NCBI GenBank assembly: GCA_965153355.1
Contig: OZ231126.1
Coordinates: forward strand, 1,178,001-1,242,000
Reading direction: 5' to 3'
DNA from: Flaccisagitta enflata
Taxonomy: Eukaryota > Chaetognatha > Sagittoidea > Aphragmophora
DNA length: 64,000 bases
In this document: positions 44,240-54,330 of the stretch, piece after piece
Numbering within the stretch: the first letter of the stretch is position 1
Layout of the letters: each line of letters starts with the position of its first letter
Position numbers and translations under genes: made by a program
Notes under the pieces: model-generated
Databases searched by the model: none
The model's input: the letters and a program-made list of their open reading frames with translations, nothing else
What the model was told of the DNA's origin: nothing

Positions 44240-44545
44240 CCTTCCCTTCCTTCCTTCCTTCCTTCCTTCCTTCCTTCCTTCCTTCCTTCCTTCCTTCCTC
44301 CCTTCCCTCATTTCTTTCTTCCTTCCTTCCTTCTTCCTTCCTTCCTTCCTTCCTTCCTTCCTTCCTTCCTTTCTTCCTTCCTTCCTTTCTTCCTTCCTTC
44401 CTTTCTTCCTTCCTTCTTCTTTCTTCCTTCCTTCTTCCTTCCTTCCTTCCTTCCTTCCTTTCTTCCTTCCTTCCTTCCTTCCTTCCTTCCTTCCTTCCTT
44501 CCTTCCTTCCTTTCTTCCTTCCTTCCTTCCTTCCATCCTTTCTTC
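44240..44545. repeat. (CCTT)n array forming an intron end
   Basis: About 300 bases of CCTT with CTTT interruptions, ending 13 bases before the acceptor of exon C, where it doubles as the polypyrimidine tract. Confidence 0.98.
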
Positions 44546-44558
44546 TTTTCCTATCCAG

Positions 44559-44673
44559 CACTCCTGGAAAAGGTGGCTTATTTTTCGAAATGATGACGCC
44601 GATTTTGATGGCGGCGCAGAAAAATGACCACGAAGCTTACGAACTTCTCACTGACTTGGGCCACTCTATACCC
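44559..44673 (+). CDS. TRPC: TRPC channel exon C (last ankyrin repeat)
   Basis: Acceptor TTTTCCTATCCAG ends at 44558 and donor CCC|GTAAGT starts at 44674. After the leading C, it reads TPGKGGLFFEMMTPILMAAQ, KNDHEAYELLTDLGHSIP. MTPILMAAQKNDHEAYELL corresponds to the well-conserved TRPC ankyrin repeat written ITPIxLAAH...YExxxLLL. Entry phase 2 fits exon B, exit phase 0 fits exon D. The 300-base CCTT array is its polypyrimidine tract. Confidence 0.88.
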
Positions 44674-44767
44674 GTAAGTTGAGTCACTAAATATTAGTAA
44701 GTTGGGTCAATCAACTGTTGTTAATTGGGTCACTAAATCATTGTGGGTCGGTTGGTTGGTCGGTCCT

Positions 44768-45340
44768 CTTTTGGGCAAGGGGTTGATGCCCTATGCTTTT
44801 TTGGGCATCGTTTCCAAAGGGGCCGATGACCTATGCTTTCACACATATGGGGAATTTTCTCCTTCTTCTCCTTCTTCTCCTTCTTCTCCTCCATCGTAAC
44901 CCCCTCAAATCCCAGTCTCGAGGCCCAAATCCCAGTCTTGAGGCCCAAATCCCAGTCTCGAGGCCCAAACCCCAGCCAAATTCTAGCCTCACGGCCCAAA
45001 TCATAGCCTCAAGGCCCAGATCCCAGCCTTAAGGTCCAAATCCCAGCAAAGAAGCCCAGATTCGAGGCTGAGATTTTGGCCTTGAGGCTAGGATTTGGAC
45101 CTTGAGGCTGGGATTTGGGCCTTGAGACTGGGATTTGGGCCTCGAGACTGGGATTTGGGCCCTACGACTGGAATTTGAGGGGGGACAGAGGAGGAGAAGG
45201 AGGAGAAGAAGAAAATCTCCCATATGTGTGAAAGCATAGGTCATCGAACCCTTTAGGGTCACTGCCCTGCTTCCCCTTCAACTTTAGCGCAACCTACTTG
45301 GGCGGGGCATGGGTACCGCTGACCATCTAACGCTTTTGCG
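44768..45340 (+). mobile_element. B element in TRPC intron
   Basis: Left CTTTTGGGCAAGGGGTTGAT and CCTATGCTTTCACACATATG; right CATATGTGTGAAAGCATAGG, GGTACCGCTGACCATCTAAC. The core has CAAATCCCAGTCTCGAGGCC then its complement. It folds back as a whole. Confidence 0.78.
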
Positions 45341-45345
45341 ACTTT

Positions 45346-45472
45346 TTACTTTTTCAGCTTTTATGGGCTTTTTGAGTTCACCGCTCCTGCCCAAATACCT
45401 TAGTGACATTCACTTTCACTGCCCCTACCCACCCGCACGCGACTGGGGTCACCATGTATCCCGTCTTGTTTA
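45346..45472 (+). mobile_element. H element, 3' fragment, class AGTCGCGTGC
   Basis: GCTCCTGCCCAAATACCTTA, CCCACCCGCACGCGACTGGG then GTATCCCGTCTTGTTT. The 5' end is lost at the boundary with the B element. Confidence 0.65.
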
Positions 45473-45478
45473 AAGGAG

Positions 45479-45538
45479 GCTGTATTGTTGTGTTGCAGGC
45501 TGGATTGTTGTATTGCAGGTTATATTGTTGTATTGCAG
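45479..45538 (+). repeat. triplicated splice acceptor (20-bp unit) before TRPC exon D
   Basis: GGATTGTTGTATTGCAG-type units end in AG at 45498, 45518 and 45538. Only the last keeps the exon D frame (20 and 40 are not multiples of 3). Confidence 0.85.
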
Positions 45539-45635
45539 GTTCCCCATCGGATCGTTTGCCAATGTGAAGCTTGCTTACGCCAGAGAAGATCGGATTATTT
45601 TCGCTTCATCACCAACAGACTCAACTGTTACAAAG
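45539..45635 (+). CDS. TRPC: TRPC channel exon D (Cys-rich linker)
   Basis: Follows TTGTATTGCAG and ends AAAG|GTACGC (GT at 45636). It reads VPHRIVCQCEACLRQRRSDY, FRFITNRLNCYK plus G. This matches the conserved TRPC linker after the ankyrin repeats: PH-x3-CxCxxC ... D ... RxNxYK-G, whose cysteines bind zinc in solved TRPC structures. Entry phase 0, exit one base, both matching neighbours. Its acceptor is triplicated (20-bp unit) and its donor is repeated downstream in 42- and 54-base steps, so several alternative 3' ends stay in frame. Confidence 0.93.
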
Positions 45636-45830
45636 GTACGCACTTTCAACAATGGAATGTGTTCACGTGTTACAAAGGTACTCACTGTCAACTACTGAAT
45701 GTATTCACGTTGGGACTCAACTGGTACAAAAGTACGCACTGTTAACTATTGAATGCATTCACGTTGGGACTCAACTGGTACAATGGTACGCACTGTCTAC
45801 TATGGAAAGAATGCGTTCACGTGGGGACAC
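45636..45830 (+). repeat. tandem copies of TRPC exon D 3' edge with donor sites
   Basis: GT donors following TACAAAG/TACAAAA/TACAATG lie at 45636 (used), 45678, 45732 and 45786. Steps are 42, 54 and 54 bases. Reading on in frame gives GTHFQQWNVFTCYKG, THCQLLNVFTLGLNWYK, with a stop (TAA) at about 45742, so the second and third donors would add 14 or 32 residues in frame. Confidence 0.8.
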
Positions 45831-46010
45831 ATTTTCTATGCGTTTTTTCATACCATGTAGGAAAAAAGTATATCTACACCTGTTCAGAAGTATCAACTTT
45901 ATTATTGAGCTACTTCTAAACAACTACAGTTACTTACCCTATTTTAGTTGCATTTGAAAGAGATTTAACAATTCTTGAAAATTAGATCAATTTCAATTAC
46001 GTTTTTTCAG

Positions 46011-46209
46011 GTTTAGCTACTTTATTTCATTTCATTTCATTTCATTTCATTTCATTTCATTTCATTTCATTTCATTTCATTTCAATAACGTTTTTTCAGG
46101 TTTAGCTACTTCATTTCACTTTACTCGTTGTCGCTACAATCTTGTCATTTCATGTCATGTCATCTCATGTCACGTTCTTTTTACAGGTTTAGCAACTTCT
46201 GTCTACCTA
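46011..46209 (+). pseudogene. duplicated edges of TRPC exon E, copies 1-3
   Basis: TTTTTTCAG|GTTTAGCTACT at 46011 and 46100 and TTTACAG|GTTTAGCAACTTCTG at 46187 copy the acceptor and first bases of exon E at 48697. The first runs into an (ATTTC)n array (46022-46085). The third is cut at 46209 by the element at 46210. Confidence 0.8.
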
Positions 46210-48439
46210 CAGGGTCTTCAATTTCATTTGACACGAAAAGAACCTATGCTGTGCAAAAACAAATCAACTTTTCAATTCAATTTTTTTTTCTCCTAAAAGC
46301 ACTATGTATGACGTTTTTAGTCGCGTGCACGCGACTCTATACCCCGCTTTGTCCGTCCGTCGGTTGGTCGGTCGGTCGGTTGGTCGGTCGGTTGGTCGGT
46401 CGGTCCCCTTTTTACTTTTTTTATTTGTTTTATTCCTATCAAGTCATTTTAAGTCAATTAAGTGATTTTGAGTCCAATTAGATCATTTTAAGTCATTTTA
46501 AGTCATTTTAAGTCACTTTAAGTCAAATTAAGTCATTTGAGTCATTATTGAATTTTAGTCAATTTAAGTCAATCTAGGTCATTTTAAGTCATTTTAAGTA
46601 AATTCAAGTCAATTTAAGTCAGTTTAACTCAGTATAAGTCAATTAAAGGCAGTATAAGTCAATTTAAGTCATTTTATGTCATTTTTGAATTTTAGTTTGT
46701 TTAAGTCAATTTTGGTCATTTTAAGTCAATTTAACTCATTTTTGGTATATTCAAGTCATTTCAGGTAAATTCAAGTCATTCTAACTCATTTTAAGTCAAT
46801 TTAAGTCAGTATAAGTCAGTATAAGTCAATTTAAGTCAATTTAAGTCATTTCATATCATATCAGTCATTTTTTAAATTCGCGTAATATAGTTGTTATAGG
46901 TAATTATAAGTCATTATGCAATTTTGGTAATCATAGGTAATCATAGGTTATTATGCAATTATAGGTAATCATAGGTCATTATAGGTAATCATAGGTCATT
47001 ATAGGTTATTATAGGTCATTATGTAATTATAGGTAATTATAGGTCATTAAGGGTAATTATAGGTTATTATGCAATTGTAGGTCATTATTGGTAATTATAG
47101 GTCAGTATATAATCATAGGTAAATAAAGGTAATTATAGGAAATTATAGGTCATTATAGGTAATTATAGGTATTTATAGGTAATTATAGGTCATTATGTAA
47201 TTACAGGTGATCAAAGGTCATTAAAGGTAATTATAGGTCATTATGTAATTATAGGTAGTTATAAGTAATCAAAGGTCATTATAGGTAATTATAGGTCATT
47301 ACGTTATTATAGGTAATTATGGGTAATTATGAGTAATGATAAGTCATTATAGGTAATTATTGGTCCATATGTAATCATAGGTGATCATAGGTCTTTATAG
47401 GTACTTATAGGTCAGTATCTAATTATGGGTAATTATAGGTAATTATAGGTAATCATAGGTCATTATGGGTAATTATAGGTCATTATGTTATTACAGGTAA
47501 TAATTGGTAATCATACATCATTATAGGTAATTATTGGTCCATATGTAATAAAAGGTAATTATAGGTCTTTATAGGTACTTATAGGTCATTATTTAAGTAT
47601 GGGTAATTATAGGTAATTATAGGTTATTATAGGTAATTATAGGACATTATAGGCAATTATAGGTCAATAGGAAGTTATAGTTATTATCGTCAATACAGGA
47701 AATAACGTACTCATACAATTAGGCGATTACGTAATTAAGTAAGTCTCGCACGCGACTTATAGGTGTTGGCCTTGTTTGTATCAAATTTTCATAGGAGTGG
47801 GTCTTGAAATTCAGCAGAAATCCATGTTTGAAGTTATGCAGTAAATTCAACTAAAAAGGTGGTTTTCTTGCAAATTTTGACTTAAAAATGCAAAAAAAAA
47901 AAAATCACTCGGTTTCAAACTTCAAATGCTTGATTAGAATCAAGTGATAAATGCTAAGACCCCAATGTTAAAAATAGCCAGGTTTTATCACAGAACAGTG
48001 AAGTTTAGGCAAATACTATCAAAATTTTTACAAAAATCTTACAAAAACTTAATCAAAGATTGTTTTTTTTCCAATAAAAAGGAAAATGGTTGATCATGAT
48101 GAAATTTCAAAGAATGTTTTTACTCAGATACAAAAACTTTATGAAATTATCTGCCATTCTAGACCAATCTCATATCTGTAGCTCAATGCGTTTAAAAATA
48201 AGAGCAGTTTAAAGATGAAAGGTCAGAAATACAAAATCCAACAAAATCTCCCATCTCATTATGACATCTTACACTTTAAAATGGGTTATCTCCTAAAATA
48301 ATTGACCCAGTACCATGAAATTTGGACACAAAAAAAAACCATATGTAGTTCTTTTAGGAGAAAAAAAATCAAATTAAAAAATTAATTTGTTTTTGCACAG
48401 CATAGGTTCTTTTTGTGTCAATTGAAATTGAAGACCCTG
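46210..48439. mobile_element. mariner-like element with CAGGGTC ends, TA duplication, hosting an H copy
   Basis: CAGGGTCTTCAATTTCAWTT GACAC starts at 46210; its rc ends at 48439; TA flanks both sides (46208-46209, 48440-48441). TIRs run about 100 bases (to ...TTTCTCCTAAAAGMACTA). It sits inside a duplicate of TRPC exon E, and the other duplicates show the intact target. An H element (46314-47777) is inserted in it. No transposase. Confidence 0.9.
46314..47777 (+). mobile_element. H element, giant copy with two minisatellite cores
   Basis: 5' TTTTTAGTCGCGTGCACGCG; (GGTTGGTCGGTC)n; (AAGTCATTTT)n to about 46870; (ATAGGTAATT/ATAGGTCATT)n to about 47690; 3' GTCTCGCACGCGACTTATAG then GTGTTGGCCTTGTTT. 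Both ends keep the AGTCGCGTGC repeat although the core has grown to 1.4 kb. Confidence 0.88.
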
Positions 48440-48696
48440 TAGCTTGTTGATGCCACAATCTTATCATGTCATGTCATGTCATCTCATGTCATGTTCTTTA
48501 TTTTCAGGTTTAGGTACTTCAGTTTACTTGGCTCGTTGTCGCTACAATCCTGTGACATGTTATGTTGTCTCATGTCATGTTCTTTTTTTTCAGGTTTAGC
48601 TACTTCGGTTTACCTGGCTCGTTGTCGCCACAATCCTGTTATGTCATGTCATTTCGTCGTATTTCATGTTGTCTCATGTCATTTTCTTTTTTTCAG
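48440..48696 (+). pseudogene. duplicated edges of TRPC exon E, rest of copy 3 plus copies 4-5
   Basis: TAGCTTGTTGATGCCACAAT at 48440 completes copy 3. TTTTCAG|GTTTAGGTACTTCAG at 48508 and TTTTCAG|GTTTAGCTACTTCGG at 48594 are further copies. Starts lie 86-103 bases apart. Each keeps an acceptor but loses homology about 50 bases in, in CATGTCATGTC repeats. Using 48594 would shift the frame (103 bases upstream). Confidence 0.85.
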
Positions 48697-48806
48697 GTTT
48701 AGCTACTTCGGTTTACCTGGCTCGTTGTCGCCAAAATCCTGTCATGTGCGCCTTCAGACTTCGCTGTGATCTGCTAGAAAATGCCAAGAGAGAGAAAGAA
48801 AACGCG
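48697..48806 (+). CDS. TRPC: TRPC channel exon E (pre-linker helices)
   Basis: Acceptor CTTTTTTTCAG ends at 48696, donor GCG|GTGAGT starts at 48807. With the G from exon D it reads G-LATSVYLARCRQNPVMCAF, RLRCDLLENAKREKENA. This matches the TRPC block GLASPAYLxLxxxDPVxxAFxLxxEL...E, a diagnostic stretch of the linker-helix domain. Entry phase 1, exit phase 0. Five partial copies of its 5' edge lie upstream over 2.7 kb, one split by a transposon. An AG array follows the donor (48818-48855). Confidence 0.93.
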
Positions 48807-48812
48807 GTGAGT

Positions 48813-48860
<48 letters not shown>

Positions 48861-49099
48861 AAGAGGAGGAGAAATAGAGAAAGGAATGAAATGAGACTGA
48901 AAGAAACACGAGGGAAAGGCGTTTCAAAATTGCTAATCTTCAGGTGGAGGTTATTCATGAGTCGGTGCATATTAATCATAAGGCCTTATATCTATCATGA
49001 GGTCTTATATTTTGCGCGACAGGTTTTTGAATTGAGAAATCTTTCAAGGGGTAGACCAAGAAGGGAGACAGAGCTGAGGTGCACAAGGTTGACTTTTAC

Positions 49100-49690
49100 T
49101 CGTTGATCGCGTCCACATTCTAATGAAAATGGCATATCAATGACGTGGAAGCAGTTTGATTTGCTATATTGATCAGGCTTGAAATCCCATGGTGTCGCGT
49201 CCATAATTTGACGGGGATGGCTATTGGCAAATCAATTATGCGGAGACGGATTGTTCTCCTTCCAAGATTGAGTTCACATTCTCAGGAAGATGGTAAATGG
49301 ATTATGTGGATGTGGTTGGTTTTCCTGTTTTGAGAGCGTTTGTATTTTCATGGGTATGGCTAATGATTTGGGAGTGAGGTTTGTTCTACTGTACTATTCG
49401 CGTTCATGTTCTCTTGAAGATCGCTGATCAATGATTTGGAAGTGGTTTGTTCTCCTGTATTGTTCGTGTTCATGTTCTCATGAAGATGGCTAATCAATAA
49501 TTTGGAAGTGGTTTGTTTTCCAGTACTGATTGTGCTCACGTTCTAATGCAGATCGCTAATAAATGATTTGTAAGTGGTTTGTTTTCCAGTACTGATTGCG
49601 TTCATGTTCTCATGAAGATCGCTAATCAATGATTTGGAAGTAGTTTGTTTTCCAGTACTGATTGCGTTTGTAATCTCCTAAGGATGAAGT
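49100..49690. repeat. degenerate tandem repeat, roughly 85-bp units
   Basis: Units contain GTTCATGTTCTCATGAAGAT, GGCTAATCAATGATTTGGAA and GTGGTTTGTTTTCCAGTACT. About seven units, the first ones strongly diverged. In the intron after TRPC exon E. Confidence 0.8.
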
Positions 49691-50179
49691 GGTTTAATCA
49701 TTTGAAAGATACTTCCTCCAAAGCAAGGGGGCCAGGAAGTAACTAAAAATGTTGATAACCTTTAGATCACGGCTATTGGGGATGTAGCGAGAGAAGCGAT
49801 TAGCGAGGAAGAACGGACCCTGTGATATACCGCTCAAATTGATACGACAGCAGCAGGCTTAGAAGTTTGAACTGCGCCTTACTAATAGCTCATTCCATTT
49901 TACGACTTCCACGTTTTACAACCTCAGCGCTTTGGTCTCCAAAGTGTCATCTAATGTAAGGTCGGGCGTCGAGATTCCCGCGTTGCATACACCGCACTGT
50001 ATGCCAATAAGTGGCAGATTCCAATTACCTTGTTTTGTGTTGTTTCTTGCATGCAAATAAATAGAAAATTCCGATGGCAATGGGAATTTCAAGTCAGTTG
50101 TGCTCTTAATTGTTTTATGGTTTACTCCGTGTACTAGAGAGTTTATTCATTGCTTATATGACATTGAAAACGTTCACAC

Positions 50180-50180
<1 letters not shown>

Positions 50181-50276
<96 letters not shown>
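50181..50276. repeat. (CT)n microsatellite
   Basis: About 47 CT units. Confidence 0.98.
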
Positions 50277-50278
<2 letters not shown>

Positions 50279-50436
50279 TATCCTCCCCTCATTTCTCACC
50301 TCGACACACGTTATGCATTTTAGAGAACAGCTTTACTCTCATAGACTATATATCACCTCCACGTATTGCCACCATTTTACTGCCTACTAAAGGAAACTTC
50401 AAAACGATTTTTAGTCGCGGACACGGGACTCTACAC

Positions 50437-50786
50437 TGGGGGCCGTGATAGAACATGACTTTGGCATTAACGCTCGGACATATGTATAATGTGTTTCTGG
50501 TGGCTTACCAAGACTCACTCTCAAATCAAAGGGCCCTTAGACATAAAGAACTACTTCCGTGCCACACCCTCATTCTCCATTGTAGATATAGAAGATTTTT
50601 CTTGCTCTTCCTCCTTATATATTCCTCCTTCTTATACATTACTATGCAAATATGGGGTGTGGCACGGAAGTAGATTTTGATATCTGATGCTGTTTTCCTT
50701 TTATTCAGATGATGTATATGTTAATGCACACTGTTCAATCATATGTCGAAGTAGCAAAGCCAAGATCATGTTCTATCGCGGTCCCA
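50437..50786. mobile_element. 350-bp hAT-like MITE with 8-bp target duplication
   Basis: TGGGGGCCGTGATAGAACAT at the left and ATGTTCTATCGCGGTCCCA at the right. CTCTACAC is duplicated exactly on both sides (50429-50436, 50787-50794), and these bases are part of the H 5' consensus. 8-bp duplications are typical of hAT elements. No transposase. Confidence 0.88.
50551..50673. repeat. perfect 18-bp inverted repeat inside the hAT-like MITE
   Basis: CTACTTCCGTGCCACACC at 50551-50568 and its exact rc at 50656-50673. It may be a still smaller nested element; no target duplication seen. Confidence 0.75.
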
Positions 50787-51660
50787 CTCTACACCTTGCC
50801 GTGTCGGTCGGTCGGTCCGTCGCATCGGTATGTCCGAAATATTTCTAAGATTGCGAACGGTGTTTGCATTACTGCCCCTGCCCAGCCGTCCGCGACTGGA
50901 TTGCCGTGTATCCGGCCTTGTTTTTTTTTTTTTTAGTTTCCTCGCTAAGATCTTATATTCATGCCTGTGATTTTTAGTCGCGTGCACGCGACTCTACACC
51001 TTGCCGTGTCGGTCGGTAGGTCGGTCTGTCGGTCCGTCGGTCGGTCCGTCCGTCACATTTTTAAAATTATGACTTTTTAAGATATTTTAAGGTAATTTAA
51101 TGTACTCTAGGGTATTTCAGGGGACTTTAGGGTACTTTAGGGTACTTTAGGGTACTCAAGTTATTCTAGGTATTTAAGGTACTTTAGGGTACTTTAAGAT
51201 ATTTTTGGGTACTTTTGGGTATTTTTGAGTAATTTTAGGTATTTTTTGGAATTTTGGGGTATTTTGGGTATTTTTGGGTATTTTTGGGTATTTTTGGGTA
51301 TTTTTGGGTATTTTTGGTTTTTTTTAGGTATTTTGGGTATTTTGTCAACTTTTTTTTGATCAGACGTTACAGATTTTTTTTTTTTGGACAGACGTTATAA
51401 ATCTTTAGTATGTAGTTATATAGTATGAAGTTGTAGTCTGTAACATTTTTTAACATTTTTAGCATTCTTAACATTTTTAACATTCCTAACAATTTTCAAC
51501 AATTTTTAACATTTTTCAACATTTTTAACATTCATAACATATTTAACATTCTTAACATTTTTTAACATTCTTAACATCTTTTAACAATTTTTAACATTTT
51601 TGACATTTTTAACATTTTTAACATTTTTAACATTTTTAACATTTTTAACATTTTTAACAT

Positions 51661-52370
51661 TTTTACATGGCGCCATAACTCCGTACTTCGATCCTTTATT
51701 GATGTATTTGCGTCACGGCTAAAATCTGATGTTGTTTTTTTCTCGGATTTGGATGGATTCCAAGCGCCGCACGGTGGGACCATCCCTCCTGATATTTTAG
51801 TGACGTCATTCAGGCCTGACTTGTTTTTCATTGACCGATCTAGACGCCGCATTGCATTATTGGAACTTACTTGCCCATGGGATTCAAATGTAAATCGCAG
51901 CCACGAGTTCAAAGAAAACAAGTATGCCCCTCTTGTTGCCGACCTTTCTCACGATTATAAGGTTTTTCAATTCTCTGTTGAAGTAACAGTGCGTGGACAG
52001 ATCTCCAAAGAGAATAAATCGAGGCTCAAATGCTTTGCTTACAAATTCTGCAGTGATTCTAAGAATGTTTTTAAGCTTCTGGTTAAAAACGGTTCTAAGG
52101 CTGCGCTTCTTGGCTCTTATAGTTTATTTTTGGCAAGAAATGAGCCATCCTGGACAGCTCCACGCCTTTTGATTATCCGTTGAACCAATGATTCCTATTG
52201 CCGTTATTACTTTTTGCTTTTATTTATTACTTTTCGTTTTTATCTGCGCAACGATGATCTGTGTAGGACTAGTCATTGTCGTCTGGCAATTTTTACAATC
52301 CAACAATCTGTTGAGCTGCGTAGATACTGTTGTTATATTTTTCATGAAAATATAATTTTACTACTTTAAC
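51661..52370 (+). mobile_element. non-LTR retrotransposon 3' fragment, restriction-like endonuclease domain
   Basis: An open frame entered at about 51665 reads WRHNSVLRSFIDVFASRL, ... PPDILVTSFRPDLFFIDRSR, ALLELTCPWDSN, ... ENKYAPLVADL and stops at 52183 (TGA). This is the C-terminal PD-(D/E)xK-like nuclease region of a retroelement polyprotein: RPDL ... ELTCPW fits the PD...ExT core, and HEFKENKYAPLVADL the following helix. A T-rich 3' UTR follows to about 52370. The 5' end is lost inside an (AACATTTTT)n array, which resumes after the 3' end. The frame has no stop across about 170 codons, so the insertion is fairly recent. Confidence 0.8.
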
Positions 52371-52749
52371 ATTTTTAACATTTTTAACATTTTCAACACT
52401 TTTTTAAAACACACAAACTTTGCTTTTTAAGGTTTTTTAAGGTATTATAAGGTACTCTAGGGTATTTCTGGGTACTTTAGGGTACTTCAGGGTACTTTAG
52501 GGTACTTAAGTTATTTTAGGTACTTAAGGTATTTTAGGGTACTTTCCGATGTTTTTGGGAACTTTTTGGTATTTTTGAGTATGTATGGGTATTTTTAGGT
52601 GTTTTTGGGTATTTTTGGGTATTTTTGGGTATCACTGGGTAATTTTGGGAATTTTGGGTATTTTGGGTATTTTATCAACTTTTTATTGGACACTCGTTAT
52701 TGGTTCAGAATTTAACTTTTTTTGGGACAGACGTTATGTAGTATGAAGT

Positions 52750-54330
52750 TGTAGTATTGTAGTATTATACTTGAGTAAGTATGTATGTAAGTATGTAAGT
52801 AGGTAAGTATGTAAGTATGTGAGTATGTAGGTAAGTATGTAAGTATGTAAGTATGTATATAAGTATGTAAGTATGGGTATGTAAGTATGTAAGTAGGTAT
52901 AAGTATGTAAGTATGTAAGTATGTATGTAGGCACGTATATAGTATGTAAGTATGTAAGTATGTAAGTATGTAAGTATGTAAGTAAGTGTGTAAGTATGTA
53001 AGTATGTGAGTATGTAGGTAAGTATGTAGGTATGTGAGTATGTAGGTAAGTATGTAGGTATGTAAGTATGTATGTAAGTATGTAAGTATGTAAGTAAGTA
53101 TGTAAGTATGTAAGAAAGGATGTAAGTATGTAAGTGAGTATGTAAGTATATAAGTATGTATGTAGGTAAGTATGTAAGTATGTAGGTAAGTATGTAAGTA
53201 TGTAGGTAAGTATGTAAGTATGTAGGTAAGGATGTAAGTAAGTATGTAGGTATGTAAGTATGTAAGTATGTAAGTATGTAAGTAAGTATATAAGTAAGTA
53301 TGTAAGTAAGTAAGCATGTAAGTATGTAGGTAAGTATGTAAGTAAGTATGTAAGTATGTAAGTATGTAAGTATGTAAGTATGTAAGTATGTAGGTAAGTA
53401 TGTAAGTATGTATGTATGTAAGTAGGTAAGTATGTGAGTATGTAGGTAAGTATGTAAGTATGTGAGTATATAAGTATGTAGGTATGTAAGTATGTAAGTA
53501 TGTAAGTATGTAAGTAAGTATGTAAGTATGTAGGTAAGTATGTAAGTGTGTAGGTAAGTATGTAAGTGTGTAGGTAAGTATGTAATGTATGTAAGGGTAT
53601 GTATAGGTAAGGTGTAAGTATGTGAGTATGTATGTAAGTATGTAAGTGTATATAGTATGTAAGTAAGTATGTGTGTTATGTAGGTATGTAAGTATGTATG
53701 TATGTAAGTATGTATGTGGTATGTATGTAAGTATGGTATGTAGAACGTGCATGTGGGTATGTAGGTAAGTGTAAGTATGAAATAAGTATGTAAGTAGGTA
53801 GTAAGTATGTGAGTATAGTGAGTATGTAAATATAAGTATGTAAGTATGTAGGTATGTGTAAGTGTTATGTAGTAAGTATGTAAGTAAGTATGTAAGTATG
53901 TAAATGTGTAAGTAAGTAAGTAAGTATGTATGTATGTAAGTATGTATGTAAGTAAGTATGTATGTAAGTAAGTATGTATGTATGTATGTATGTATGTACG
54001 TATGTATGTAAGTAAGTATGTATGTAAGTATGTAAGTATGTAAGTAAGTAAGTATGTAAGTATGTAAGTATGTATGTATGTAAGTATGTATGTAAGTATG
54101 TAGTATGTATGTCGGTATGTATGTAAGTATGTAGTATGTATGTAAGTATGTAAGTAAATATGTAAGTATGTATGTAAGTATGTAATTGGGTAAGTATGTA
54201 ATTAGGTAAGTATGTAATAATGTAAGTATGTAAGTATGTATGTAGTATGTAAGTATGTAGTAAGTATGAAGTATGTTAAGTATGTAGTATGAAGTTATGT
54301 AGTTGTGTGTAGTATGAAGTTGTGTAGTTT
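52750..54330. repeat. (AAGTATGT)n / (AAGTATGTAGGT)n satellite-like array, 1.6 kb
   Basis: Degenerate GTAAGTATGTAAGTATGTAG units; the minus strand reads as poly-(Tyr-Ile-Leu-Thr-His) for 558 codons, purely from repeat period. It is the last core block of the giant H copy. Confidence 0.97.

Larger units (their letters stand above)
50408..50930 (+). mobile_element. H element, class AGTCGCGGAC, interrupted by hAT-like MITE
   Basis: 5' TTTTTAGTCGCGGACACGGG then ACTCTACAC; after the insert (50437-50786) it resumes CTCTACACCTTGCCGTGTCG, and ends CAGCCGTCCGCGACTGGATT, GCCGTGTATCCGGCCTTGTT. Confidence 0.88.

Noticed and set aside
44199-44561. Lys/Glu/Gly/Arg repeat frame
   Set aside because: Minus-strand reading of the CCTT array at an intron end.
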